Origin: Drosophila miranda
Taxonomy: Eukaryota; Arthropoda; Insecta; Diptera; Drosophilidae
Assembly: GCF_003369915.1 (NCBI RefSeq)
Contig: NC_046676.1
Coordinates: 8,525,501 to 8,589,500, forward strand
Direction of reading: 5' to 3'
Length of the DNA stretch: 64,000 nucleotides
In this document: piece after piece, positions 10,593 through 22,700 of the stretch
How the letters are laid out: each line of letters begins with the position of its first letter
How positions within the stretch are numbered: position 1 is the stretch's first letter
Position numbers and translations under genes: made by a program
The notes under the pieces: model-generated
The model's input: only the letters and a program-made list of their open reading frames with translations
Told to the model about the DNA's origin: nothing
Database searches by the model: none

Positions 10593-13500
10593 CTAATCAT
10601 CCGAACGGAGTTTTCTTCCATGTTTTCTGTTTGAGCTACGGTTCGGCTTCGGTTCCCCCTCTGCCTCATCCTCGGCAAATTCTAGGGCACATTCTTCATC
10701 CTCCTGCTCCATATACTCCTCTTCCTCATGCTCTTCTTCCTCCTCCTCCTCCTCCGCTGTAACGGTATAATCAACGTCTTTCATCGTGTCCATGTCAACA
10801 GCAGAATCGTCTATGAACTCAACTTTTTTATCTTTCAAAATACCAAAGCAACGTTTCTTCGCTGCCGGCGGCCTGGCGATGGCATACGCCTCGTCCTCGA
10901 GCACATCGTCGGCTACTAAAGTGGAGTTGTGGACCTTGCGCAAATGCACGTTCAGCTGGGAAATGGTGGTAAACGAACGGCCGCAGCCGTCGTCAATGTA
11001 GTTACGGCACACATGCTTGGAGGCGTGCACACGTTGTATGTGGTTGGTGAGTCCCTGGCGTCGACCAAAGTGCTTGTCGCACATCTTGCAGTCGAAGGCG
11101 AATCGCTTAAAGTGCTGGCCCAGGGTATGAACAGACAGTGACTTTTTGTTCCTGGTGGTGAAGCTGCACTGCTCGCAACTGTACGACTGGGAATGGAGCT
11201 ACAGGGGGATACCATACATCGGTTGGAGATCGAATTAGTAATGCTACAGTACATACCTTCTTGTGAGCCTCCATCTCGCTCTTGTGGTAGAATCCTTTCT
11301 CGCACACACTGCAGGTGTAGCGCTTTTTGTTTGAGTGCACCACATTCACGTGGGTGTCGTAGTTACGCCTGTTCTTGACAATCTTGAAGCACTGCGGACA
11401 CTCGATGGGCTCGTGCCAGTAAGCAAAGTGTTTATCCAGGGCATCCTTGCTCTTGTACGAGGCTTTGCAAATTGAACAGACCACATTGTCTAAGAAGAAA
11501 CGTCGTGAAGATAGTCGGGAATTAGATTAGGCGTATTGTGCGCTCACCATTATTGTGGCTCCGGGCGACATGGACGGATAAGGACATTTTCGATCGGCAT
11601 AGCTTAAGACAGAATTGGCATTGCCATTCCTGCAGCGGCTTGGCCGATTGCTCCTGCCGCTCCTTAGACTCATCGTGAGTGCGTCGCTTGTGCGTGTAGA
11701 GTGAGTTCCAGTTCGCATATGCCGCCGAGCAGTCCTGAAAGGGAAGATTCATTCAAGCCACAGATTTTACGGCTGTCTGGCGTGCCATGTCACCTTCTGG
11801 TCGCACATGAAGAAGGTGCAAATGTCCAGCTTCCGATGAGCAACATCTACACGCAGTTGTTGATAGTTGCGCCAATGGTGACGATACAATTTCATGTCGG
11901 TAAAATCCTTTCCGCAAGGCTGACACGAAAAAACGCCATTGTCGTGCACACCAGTCTCGCGATGGGACTGTAAGTCTGACTTCTGCTTAAAGTACGTGGT
12001 GCAGTATTCACAGACATAGGCATCGCGTAGCAGTTCCACGTACCTCTCCGCCCCAAAGCAGGCAGAGCCCTTGGTCCCAAAGTGGGCGTCCATTTTCTCC
12101 TGATTCTCGCTCAGTTGGCCACAACTCCCGCAGACATGAACGGAACGTTCGATAATCAAATGGGACTTCATGTGGACGTTGTACGTGGCCTCAGAGGCAA
12201 ACTCACGGGAGCAGAGCTCACAGCTGATGACGTTGCCATGCATTGATCTCTGAAAAGTTTACCCTGATAAGTTCAGCTATATTACTAGAATATCTCGACG
12301 CAAATTCTTACTGTGTGGCTGTTCAGTTTGCCACGTGTCTCGAAGGTAGCCAGGCATTCGCCGCAGGTGTAGGTGGCGTTGCCCACAGTCGCGTGCGACG
12401 TGTTGTGCTCTGCGAAGACAGCGGGATCCCGGAACGTGCGATCGCAACTGAAAGCGGAGGAGAAGTCAGTATGTGGAAATGGTGCAGTCGAACCTGAGAG
12501 AACGTTACTAACAGATCACAGAAGAGAGTGCCCTCTGGCTCGTGGGAATAATGCAAATGCTGGAAGAGCTCGTCGATGTTGGTGTTCTCATAGCCACAGA
12601 CAAAGCACGCGCGCGGTCGGTGCTTCTCCAAATGGAATTGATTGTGAAAATTGAAGCTGCATGGAAAAAGAAGAGGACATATCATGATCATATCATACAT
12701 CATTAGAAATCAAAGCATACCGCTTCCAGGAGGGAAACTCCAGGGCGCACATTTCGCAAAACAAGCGAACGCCCCGTTTCTTCTTGATGATATGCGCACA
12801 CGAATGTTTATTGTATTGTAAAATATTTGAGAAAGTCATCTTGCATTCCGGACAGCTGCCGTAAATGGCAATACTAAAAGAGGGAGGGTTCCATAAGTTA
12901 TCACAGCGACCTCATAAAACAAACTTTCTTACTCAGCCACAGGCGCATGTAGAACCACCAAATGCATGGCTAGAAGTTTGCGTCCTTTTAGCTCTAAGCT
13001 GCAGCCCTCGATTGGGCACCGAAAGACATCCGACCGGGACTTGTGCAGCCTCAGCATGTGCTCCAGCAGGTTCTCGTAGCTAGTGGACTTTAATGTGCAA
13101 TGTTGGCAGACAGTGCTCCAGTTGAACTTTAGCTTCTCAAAGCTGGTCCTCACTACCGTGGCCAAGTACTCGTATAAGTCGTCAATGTCATCCTCTGTAA
13201 TGGCATAAAACAGCACAATGAATGGTGGTATGGTTAACCCATTTGCAGATTCCGATTCAACGTACTTTCTTTGATCTCGACAAAGTTAAAGAGGACTATA
13301 TTGCTGGCCTCGCTCTCCTCGTTGTCTCCCTCGCTCTGGCTCTCCGTTTTCTGCCTTTTTAGTCTGGATGGACGGATGTCTGGCTTGGTATTTACCTCCT
13401 CTTCAATTGAAATATCTAAAAACCAAAGTTCTTTTAGGACAAAATTCATAAGCCAATAGTTTCTACGCACCTTCATGCTCGTATATGATATTCATTCCAT

Positions 13501-14263
13501 CTAGCTCTTCTTCTTCAGTCACCTCAGCTTCAGCCTCAGCATCCGCTTCCTTCTCTGGCACTGCAATTGTTGTTTGGAGAGAGTCTGCCTCATCTTCCAC
13601 GCCCGGCTCGTCCTCGTTTAGAATATTGAGAATGAGGGCACTAATCTGCTCCTGGTCTGCCTCCTTCGGAGCATGCTTAGTCTTGGATGGTGCCTTGACT
13701 TTATCAACTGCGTCTGCTACGGAGGCAGCAGATGGCAGTGGCACGGATACATTTGTAATTATACGTCGGCTGGGTTTCGGATCCGGCTGTACCACCGGCG
13801 CAGGCTTTTCCACTTTAGTTTGGGGCTTCGGCGGTGCGGCCTTCGTAGCCGTAGGCTTGGCAGGCTTTGCAGTATTTGGAGGTGTGTGGGATGCACTCGT
13901 TGCAGCGTTTGGAACCGTCTTGGAAGCACTCCTTGCAGCATTTGGAGGCGTCTTGGGTGCGCTCTTTGGGACAGGAGCATCCTGGACAGCGCTCTTTTGT
14001 CTGGCAATGGCAGCATCCTGTTCTTTCTGTAGCTCGTCAATGTCAAACAATCGGATCAGAACATTCACGCACTCATCGCAAAGGAGCTGTGGCTGCTTTG
14101 CGTTGGGTGTCACATCTAAGCTGAAGTGCTTCGCCAGCAGCTCTTGGAGTCCCAGTTCCAGGCCAAATTCATCAAATATCTCCTGGTACTTCAATTTGGC
14201 ACCGAATGCGCTGCAATGCAGGCAGCAAGGAATGCTGCGGCTTGTTTTTGGGTTTTCCGACAT
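10593..14263 (-). CDS. ZAD-domain multi-C2H2 zinc-finger protein
   Basis: Probable nuclear DNA-binding protein. Exons (minus strand): 14263-13471, 13415-13266, 13194-12933, 12873-12721, 12656-12513, 12447-12312, 12249-11794, 11734-11548, 11489-11257, 11198-10593; all phases join, giving 1039 residues. The first ~90 residues form a zinc-finger-associated domain (ZAD), with paired C-x2-C motifs (CLHC and CDEC), a dimerisation module typical of insects. Then comes a Pro/Ala/Lys-rich linker with repeats around PNAAxSA, an acidic stretch, and about 14 C2H2 fingers, for example CELCSREFASEATYNVHMKSH and CSICKASYKSKDALDKHFAYWH. The fingers have irregular spacing and few TGEKP-type linkers. The tail is very acidic, with a run of consecutive Glu, and ends in basic residues. 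The start is the first in-frame ATG (14263). I do not assign a gene symbol. Confidence 0.9.
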
Positions 14264-14591
14264 CTTAACTTTGTCCGTCAGCAAGAACGCCAGCTGTCTG
14301 ACCGATACGATACGATTGATGCGATATTCACTGACTTGTTAATATGGAAAGTCCTCACATTTTTAAAAACCCACTTTGCCCGAGAATACAATTTTCTGCG
14401 CGTAATTTACTGAATTTCTTTATTTAATTTAAATGCGTGCTTTGCTAAATCGATAAACGATAAAAATACTTTTCTGGTATTTTTCTTGCCAGTTTCGAGT
14501 GTGACCATATTGCGGCAGGGAGGATTGAAATCTTGATGGTTGCCCGGTAATATTTGAAATTATTTTTAGGTAATCCATTGATAATCAGATT
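14264..14591 (-). promoter_or_regulatory. Promoter region of the ZAD zinc-finger gene; Or46a 3'UTR
   Basis: A sequence matching fly core-promoter Motif 1 (reverse form AGTGTGACC, 14498-14506) and a DRE-like AATCGATA (14448-14455) lie 185-245 bases upstream of the zinc-finger gene ATG. Motif 1 plus DRE without a TATA box is the usual housekeeping promoter type in Drosophila. The complement of TTTATT at 14419-14424 is a possible poly(A) signal for Or46a. Transcription start not determined. Confidence 0.5.
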
Positions 14592-15822
14592 CTAACTGTT
14601 AACGCGCTTCAGCAGGGCGAAGTAGCTGTAGGAACAGTTCACAATCTGGAAATAAAGAAAATCCATTAGTTATATTCAGAATGGTGGGTTGATGTTTCCC
14701 TACAGATCCAAAAGCCTCCAGACTAAAAGTGAAAGTGGGATTAATAGTGCGCAAGCAAAGCGGCGAGTCTAAGCGCTGCATCATAAGCAGAATCATTTGG
14801 CGATTTTCCTTGTTCCAGCTGGTCCATTGAGACTTATAGATGCTGTGGCACAGGCGCGAGCTGTGGATTGTCACCTCGTTGGAAGCGTAGCAGATGATGA
14901 AGATCTGCCAGAGCATAACCAGCTGGTAGATGCAGGTCTTGGTCATATAGATTGCTTCTCCATTGGCAATCGAAATGGTCGACATGTCGAACAGATTGGA
15001 AACCAACACCAGAATCGAGCACATTAGCTGCACACTGCCAGGCACTTTGATAAACACCTCCACCAGATCCTTGAGCTGCACAATCCTGTTGTAGTGGGCA
15101 CTGCACTCGCGCAGCTCCCTGGCAATGCGCTGGTTATCCAGCGGTGTCTCAGCCGTTCCCAACTGCTTCAGGCGCAGGGCGAGAATCTGCACCTGTACCC
15201 GGAGATAGGTGAGCAGACTGTATGCCATCGATTCGAAGGCTATGTTCAGGCAGCACGTGGGCATCAGAGAGACAGCGTGGGTCAGGAACAGGACCCAGTA
15301 GCATATTCGTCCCTCAATGCTGCAGAGCTCGTACATGGTCAGCGGCAGCTCCGTGTTACCCGCAAAGAACGGCACAAGGAGAATAAGGGTGGCTGTCACT
15401 ATGGACGAAATGCCGTACAGGTTCCGCAAGTTCACCACCGAAACCCTTCCGGCTTCCATTAGTTTTTCCTCCTGCTCACTTTTGGTCGCAAAACTCGAGG
15501 ACTCCATCATTGTGACGAGGCCCGCCAGCTTCCGACCCTTCAGCTTCAGGTGCATCAGTTTGGTCATGCACGACATCTCCGTGGCGAACATGTAGAACAC
15601 CTTGAGTATCTCCCGCAGATAAGCAATGCTGCCGGCCAGCTGTATGGCGAACAGCAGCAGCATTCCACTGAGAATCGCAAAGATCGAAAAGAATCGGAGC
15701 TGGTGCCAGCGGCGCTGCTGCCCTGTGGCCCCATCGGGAAGTTTCCAGATGCCCAAAATCTGAAAGTACCACACCTGGTATTTGTAGAAGTGCCCTGTGA
15801 CTTTCAGATGCTGCTGATTCAT
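14592..15822 (-). CDS. Or46a: Odorant receptor, proximal Or46a isoform
   Basis: Insect odorant receptor (7tm_6 family), a seven-transmembrane ligand-gated channel subunit that pairs with Orco in sensory-neuron dendrites. Exons (minus): 15822-14704 (373 codons) and 14645-14592, joined in phase 0 by a short intron; 390 residues. It begins MNQQHLKVTGHFYKYQVWYF, has several hydrophobic segments, and ends in NCSYSYFALLKRVN, the C-terminal signature of the family. A TATA box lies about 55 bases upstream of the ATG (15874-15881). The gene sits inside the last intron of the distal receptor and shares its final exon with it, which matches the known two-isoform Or46a locus of D. melanogaster (46F). Confidence 0.9.
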
Positions 15823-17184
15823 GCTGACTGGCGATTCCCGACTGACTTAACTTACGTGTCCTGCGTTGCGGGCCTTTTATAGCCCCAAGTTGTTGCAACG
15901 ACGCAAATGAGGCTAATTATGGAAATCCGCTAATCGTACAGTGAAAAAAAAAGGGGAGAACGTACCGAGCTGAAGAGCGCCAGGTCGAAGGCACGACTGG
16001 GGTCTATGGTCCTTATCCTCAGCTCGTAGTGGAGACGTTGCATGAAGATCAATGCATTCCGGCGATCGGAGCGACTCCAGTCCACCCAATTGGTGTTGTA
16101 GAGCCGATGGGGCAGCTCGACACTGCGGTGGGTGACCTCGCTACAGGGTACTCAAAGGGTACTTCAATCACTCAATCAGTCAATCACTCACCCCGCAAAA
16201 TAGCACAGCATGAAGATCTGGATCAGCATGCAGGCCTGGTAGGTTACGAACTTGAACAGCGCCATTTTCTCATCGGACAACTAAATATGTGATGAGATAA
16301 AGTTGGTAAAAATGCACTTCCATTATCAGTTCTGCTGCACTCACCAAGGCTATGGCATAGAAGTTGGCTGTCAGCACCAGTACCGAGCAGAAGATCTGCA
16401 TCGATATCGGTGTGCAGAGCCGACGCTCTATAGTCTCGGCCAAATCCACGATCGCCATGTGGAAGCGGATGCATTGCTTCAGTTGCACATCAATGCTCAT
16501 CTTAGTGTTTCCGTTGTCGTGGTCCTTACCTTGGCCGATCTTCTGCAGGCGCAGTGCCAGAATGTCCAATTGGCAATTCACGAATATGAAAAGCGAGCAG
16601 CACAAGGAGTCGAAGCTAATGTTCGTGAGACACGAGGTCGAGAGCGCCAGGCACTGGTAGCAGTACAGGAGCCAGTATCCGGCCGAGCCCGGATTGTCAT
16701 CGAATGGGTTGTAGGTGCCCAGTGGCAGATGCGACCAGTCGAGCACGAACTGTGGGATCAGTATCATTGCGAGGGCCGAAAATGACAGCGCCGCATAGTA
16801 GTCTCGCGTTTTGCGGGTCGTCTCGCAGGCTGCCGCAAATATGGCCCGCTCCTCAGGTCCCTCCGGACGGAAGTCCTCATCATCCAGGCGGTCGAACAGC
16901 TGCTGGAGCGCCACATTATTCATCTTGACGGATATCAGCTTGGTGGTATGTCCGGCGCTCGTGGCCAGCACAAAGATGGCCCTGACTATCTCGAACATGT
17001 TGTTCAGGTTGGACACTACGTGCAGCACCAGCAAAAGATCGAACAGGAGCACCCAGAAGCCCATGACGTGCCAGTAGTTGATCTCATGGAGAATTCTTTT
17101 CCAGCGCTGTTCTTGTGGCATCATCGAGTAAATGTTGAAAATAAACGTCTGCCCCTTGTAGAAGATTTCCGCCCTCTTAGACAT
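14592..17184 (-). CDS. Or46a: Odorant receptor, distal Or46a isoform
   Basis: Second receptor of the locus, also 7tm_6. Exons (minus): 17184-16345 (280 codons), 16280-16192, 16140-15966, then the shared last exon 14645-14592; 385 residues. The third exon ends in phase 0 with a GTACGT donor, and no C-terminal exon is visible between 15965 and the proximal ATG. The phase-0 exon at 14645, coding IVNCSYSYFALLKRVNS, completes it exactly. It starts MSKRAEIFYKGQTFIFNIYS. Overall length matches the family (about 380-400). A TATA-like CATAAAAG lies about 50 bases upstream of the ATG. Sequence identity with the proximal receptor is low outside the shared exon, so the two probably detect different odours. 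Confidence 0.87.
15873..15882 (-). promoter_or_regulatory. Or46a: TATA box of the proximal Or46a promoter
   Basis: CTATAAAAGG on the minus strand, ending about 50 bases before the ATG at 15822, with an initiator-like TCAGT at 15845-15841. It lies inside the last intron of the distal receptor, so the proximal receptor has its own promoter. Confidence 0.65.
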
Positions 17185-17721
17185 GCTCCTAAACGATTCT
17201 TTGACAACTTATTGGCATTCAGGAACTCTTAGCGCTTTTATGGCCACTCAAACAGCGTTTAAAATGTCGTTAGGCCGACTAATTGTTTCTCAATACGATT
17301 CCCTAAGAAATAATTAATCAGTAACTTTATAGCGATTTGATTTCTCCCGCATGGCGGCTGTAACATGGGGATTAATTGATACTAATGATAATATTAACGT
17401 AGCTTAAGAAGAAAAATTCTGGATAATAGTCAATCCGCCTTGCAGGATAGACCCAATCATTGTAAACCAATTAGATACATACAATTTGATAAAGAAGTGA
17501 TTGCATCGGTTTATTTCTATTCCCCACGTCCTGCCCATGTCTTGACTCTTAATAGAAATATTATATGTTGAATCATTTGTAAGCTGTACCACAATTTTCG
17601 TGCAGTGATTGCTGTTTTCCGGGCATTAAATACAAAATATTAAATTATTCAGGCGACGATTATTGCGTAGGATAATTTCGTAAGGCCCGCCCAAATACCC
17701 AGGCTAATGAAATATTTATGA
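17185..17721. other. Intergenic: endonuclease 3' end and Or46a upstream region
   Basis: AT-rich, no gene. It holds the distal Or46a promoter (from 17185) and a possible minus-strand poly(A) signal for the endonuclease (complement of TTTATT at 17510-17515). A 62-residue open frame at 17404-17592 resembles nothing. Confidence 0.5.
17233..17243 (-). promoter_or_regulatory. Or46a: TATA-like box of the distal Or46a promoter
   Basis: CCATAAAAGCG on the minus strand, about 50 bases upstream of the ATG at 17184. Its position mirrors the TATA box of the proximal receptor. Confidence 0.5.
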
Positions 17722-18893
17722 TTAGAGGGGAAATTGCTTCGGATCACAGCAGAAGGTGAAGCCATCGTGGGGCGTATTTGGCAGGCTCAAAGGGCAGCTG
17801 ACGGGGCTGCAAATATTAAGGACCTGCGGCCTCTCTCGCTGGAACGTACAGTTGTAGGTGAGGAAAACGTAGAGCCCTCTGCCACCGACTTCTCGCACAA
17901 CCTTGTAGGTCCACTCGGGTACTGGTATCTTCGCGCCAGCAAGGTAGGCTTGTTGGAACACTCCCCTCGTGTCTGCCAGCATGAGTATTCCGATGCCACC
18001 AGTCTTGACCCGGAACGGTGTCGATTGCGGGACTATGCTGCGCACCCAACGCTCGATCTTCTCCCAGTTCCCATCGTTGATTGACTTGAACTGGGGCACA
18101 ACGTTCAGGTATCGGAAAGTGCTGCTCATCTGATCCACAAAGAGGAAGTCCGCCGACGCTACCAGATGCCCACGATTGATCACTAGGGACCGAGCACTGG
18201 TCAAGTAAGTCTGCCCGTTCCCGTAGATGTAGTTAAAGGCGTGGTAGATGTTGGATTTTAAGTAGGCAGTCGCCTCTCTGGGGCTGAACAACTCATCGGC
18301 CACAAACTCTACCCACGGTCGTCTGGGAACTATCAAGGACTCAATTGGCAATTGGGGAGAGTAGTAGGAGGCGGGGCACACTTACAGAAGGACTTGTAGT
18401 AGACATCGCTCTGCGAGTACAAGACCCGTGCGTTGCTGGCATCAAAGCACGTCCGATAGAGCTCCAGCTGCTGTCCCTCGATCGTATATCCCACAGCATA
18501 CATGGTCCCAGAACACTCGTTGTCTCTGATACGCGTGATCGTTGGCCTCATCGGTTCGTTGCATGTCATGGGCATAGCGACACTGAACTGTCCATTGTCC
18601 TGGCACTGAGTCTCCACCCAGTCCGTGACAGTGCAGAACATGCAAAGAGTCACTCCGGCAGGAACGGTTTCCGTTCGCTGCAATCGAAAGGCTCCACTGG
18701 CATCGCGATAGGTGAATATCCGATTCGTTCCCTCCACCATATACTGCGCAATCCGACAATCACTGCGAACCCCCCGACCTGCGCTGGAAAAGGCACAACT
18801 TTGGAGCACATTATCATGAATACACTAGTAGACTAGTAGACACTTGCCCATGGCGCAGAGCAGAAGGAGCAGGAGTATCTGGGAGCCATCCAT
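17722..18893 (-). CDS. Secreted DNA/RNA non-specific endonuclease
   Basis: Member of the Endonuclease_NS family (EndoG / Serratia nuclease fold, arthropod dsRNase-like secreted branch), expected to cut nucleic acids outside the cell, such as in the gut or haemolymph. Exons (minus): 18893-18844, 18783-18386, 18329-17722; 351 residues. It starts MDGSQILLLLLLCAMGN, a clear signal peptide. An N-terminal Cys-containing region follows. The catalytic block is VINRGHLVASADF, where the family normally has D-R-G-H; His is present and the first position is Asn, as is common in secreted insect members. Downstream residues (YIYGNGQTY, FRYLNVVPQF, NDGNWEKIE) fit the fold, with Asn and Glu available as Mg2+ ligands. 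Both introns use GT-AG; the first joins in phase 2. Confidence 0.85.
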
Positions 18894-19724
18894 CTGATGG
18901 GACGCTGATTTTGATGACTATTAAATTTTGAAAATTATATTCTAAATTGATATATGAACTACTGCCATCGCACTACATTTTTGGGATATCCCCGAAAAAT
19001 ATATAAGTTGGAAATCGATCTATTGTGTGTATAGAAATTTTGATACGAATTTAGAATCAATCCAAGCTCACTTAGATCCACATATTCCAGGCACTTACTT
19101 TCCCATCCATTCATTATTAGAGATCGTGTGTTTTTTTGACAGTCCACTTGTGGATAACACTTTATTGCTTCTATCACATACAAAAGTTGTTGTTTGGTTG
19201 CTAGTTGAACTCTGCTTCGAAACAATTGCTCAATTCTTGTATTCGTGGTACTGTACTTGATGATGATATTATATATGTAATTATTAAATTTAGGTTGCTT
19301 TTTTTTGTGTTTTTTTCTTTCTACTTCAAATGGTGCACATACATAGATATATGCGTGTAGGTGGCAGGCGGGCATGTGCCGTGGCAATGAACTAAAGTAG
19401 AACAAATATAGCGAATCGAAATGCCATCGCTTGGGGGGTGTACTGTACTCGTAAATGTGCATAATCGTAGGTGGTAAAAAGATAAAGTAAGACATGCATA
19501 AAGTAAACAAACTTAAAAAGAGTGAAAACGGTAGCTCACATATTTTGCACTAATTCTTTAACAAAAAGGTTCGGCTTGGGTATTGGGGTTGGGCGGGGGC
19601 TGGGTTTGCTTGCTTGATACTTGTTCAAAATTGCTGCGCGAAATCTCATATATAGAAAACGATATCGAACTGTGAGTGTAAATGCTATAAGCTATACTTG
19701 GTTTCTAGGGTGGTAACAGCGGGT
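18894..19724. other. Intergenic: gemini 3'UTR and endonuclease upstream region
   Basis: AT-rich. A minus-strand AATAAA (complement of TTTATT at 19161-19166) would give gemini a 3'UTR of about 0.56 kb. The remaining ~270 bases up to 18893 must hold the endonuclease promoter; I see no clear TATA box. A 183-residue open frame at 18959-19510 is low complexity and not supported. Confidence 0.45.
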
Positions 19725-22700
19725 TCAATTGTTGTCCTGCTTGTTGATCAGCTTCAAGATGACCTTGCCGCTCTGCACATCCAGGGCATAGAGGCTGCCA
19801 TCCTTGATCTCGTTGTTCAGCACCTCGTCGCTGACGCTGACCAGGATCCCAGACGGTCCCGAGATGTACACGCAGCTCTTGTTGGCGTCGTTGTAGATGT
19901 TCGAGCCGCTGCCTGAATACTTCGAGTGCATGCTCCAGCTGTTGTACATTGCAGCAGCAGCAGCGGCGGCCGCGGCGGCAGCAGCTCCTCCATTCTCCTG
20001 GGCACCCGCCTTGGCCATGAATTCGTAGAAGCCGGGCATCTTGAACAGCTTCTGCTGCAGCTCCTTGGCCGTGTTCGACAGCAAGTAGATGGCATTGTAG
20101 CTGCAACCGTCCAGGCTGGCGTACAGCGTGAGTCTGGGCGTGATGGTCCTGGAATAGATGAAGGTGGTCTTAGAACAGATTTTCAGACTTCGACTTTCAT
20201 TTGGGGACCACTTACTTGGCTCGCAATATGTTGAACATGCGTATGCCGTCGGCCAGGCCACAGATTTGTATCAGATCCTCCTTGGACATGCTAAAAAAAT
20301 AGGCCCAAAAGCGAGAGACATGAGGAACTAGAGCATCCAAATAAGATAAAGCCGACAGTGCGTTTCGAAACCGTAAAATGTCGGTAGTTTTGGTAATTTA
20401 TAACCTCGTTCGAAACTGGAATTTGTAGTCGAATATTTCTTATAATGAATTGTGCACCATATCTTTAAATCTTTGAACCATATCGATTATTAATAAGTTA
20501 TCTATGAGATTATGTCGTTGGGCTTTCCCAAGGCAAGGGTCGTACAGTTTCGAAACGCATTGTAGAGAAGTACAAACCGCATTATATCAGCTCCTGAGAA
20601 GTGGGCGAACGTCGATAGATAGGCCGTGAGGCGATGGTTGGTCAGCCACTGCGTCACTTGGGCGGGCGTCGATTCCGGCATAATGTTCTGATTCTGCTAT
20701 CATGATGGAGGGCGATATGATAAGTTAGGGATTGGCGAGCTACTGTGCAGAAATAGTACGTACAAAGTCATCCATGTCCGCGGGCACATGCTGCGGCGAG
20801 ACCATGTTCGTAGCGTCCATCAGCTTGAGGTTGGGCGAGTTGGTTGACGTCACCGAGTTGATGGCAATGGGGCTGCTGCTGCTGGTCGCCGGCGATGCTG
20901 CACTGGACGCGAACGGAAGCATCCCATCGTACTTGGGTATGTGCACGGGCGAATTGGGCCAAAGTTTCATACTGTGGAAGAGTGAGGGAAACGCTGTGAT
21001 TATTTGGGGCCCACTGTACACAGCACTACAGCCGAATCCTACAGGTTCTGGCTAATCCCGGGCTCGGGCTCGGGCTCTGTATCTTGCAGTGACAGGAGCG
21101 ACGATCCTTAAGAGGCAAGTGCATGTTCACGAATGCAGCCAGGCCTGGCCAGACCAGACCAGGTCTGGGCTCTGCTTTCGGTCTCCCATTCAGGGAATGC
21201 GGCAGGGAATCAGGTTTTCTCTTCAACGAAACGGCTCGATTTCTCTTACAAAACGATACACCCCTACCCGGTAACCGATAGCCCCCGAAACTCGATACGA
21301 TCCCTGATTAAATAAGAAAACTTGTTTGGACTTGTATGTAAATCATGCATGGATAAACCGCATATACCCGTAATTCATACTGCCGCCATTCATGGGGAAA
21401 TTTCCTAGATATCAAGTTCTTTTCCCTCCCTCCCCACTGCCAGTTCCCGTGCCCCCACTCTGCCTGATCGAATCTACAGAGATGGATTATGGACATTACA
21501 ATCGGAATGCTCATGTATTCTGGAACGCCAGCAATGTACCGCCCCGGGGGTCTGCGGAGTGACTAGCAAGTGGAAAATACAATCGATTTGAGACCTACAG
21601 GTCTCCCTGTCTCATTCGCCAATATGATCTGTGGTGCCTGTAGTGCCGTAGTGTGGCCTGCGAAACAAACAAAATCATTCAGCCAAAAAGAAACAAAGCC
21701 GAAAACCGGTTAAAAGCAACTTTAAACTATAAATAACTTGGAGCAGGGGCGGCCCCAACGGCAGAAACCACACCAAACGCTCTTCGGGCGTTCTCTTAGC
21801 GCCAATGATCCTTCAACTCGGCTCTCTTTAGCAGCACCGCTCGTCTCTACATTTCTCTCCATATCTCTCATATAAGTGGTAGATGTACATATATCTATGT
21901 ATGTACATATTTACGCTCTCAATTCGATTGATCGCTGGGATTTATGTGACAAAACGACTTTTCTCTCTCATTCGGTGCGGGAAAATTCCATTCCACAGTG
22001 CGTGTCAGAGCTATAAGTCTACAGAATAAATAAAACTAAACGAAAGCTCATTGTATTCTGTTCTATTCTATTCTATTTAATTCTATTCTATCAGATTTAA
22101 AAGCGAAATCGTTGAACAACGTATAGTAAGCATTTAAATTTGCATCTATATAGATTTGAAGAAACATTAAATAACCCTAAACACTGAACTCATTGATTGA
22201 TTGAATATATAACCACAACATTTGAGTCTGTATATAAAATATGGACAGCCGACTAAGATTGATGTTTCAGAGCTTCAGCTAGGAGACATCGAGTGGGTGG
22301 CCAAGCCGCCTTAACGTTCTTAAACGCACTGTAGTAGAATAGATAAGAATCGAGGGTCTACACGTGCATGTAAGACGGAATACGCGCATGATGATCATAG
22401 TAACTGGATGTTATGCAAATAGTCTAGGTCCAGACTGCAGTGCAGTGCAGTGCAGGAGATCATAAATTAAAACCCCAGCCCTGGCTGTCACATAAACAAC
22501 ACTCTCGAGACAATTTGCACGGTCAATTGAAAGATTGCGTCAACTGCGAGCTGACTACGTCAATTTGAACAGTCGGGGGATGGGATGGGATGAAATGGAC
22601 ACTCACTACTCGGGGCTGTAGCAGCCCGTGGTGGTAGCGGGCATCACCAGATCCAGCGATATGTCGTTCATGATGGTGCACTCGTAGCTGGGCTGGAACT

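Noticed and set aside
18837..18850. GC-AG intron in the endonuclease gene (donor GCAAGT)
   Set aside because: A GT donor four bases further (after GGCAA) gives the right phase; the GC donor puts the next exon out of frame.
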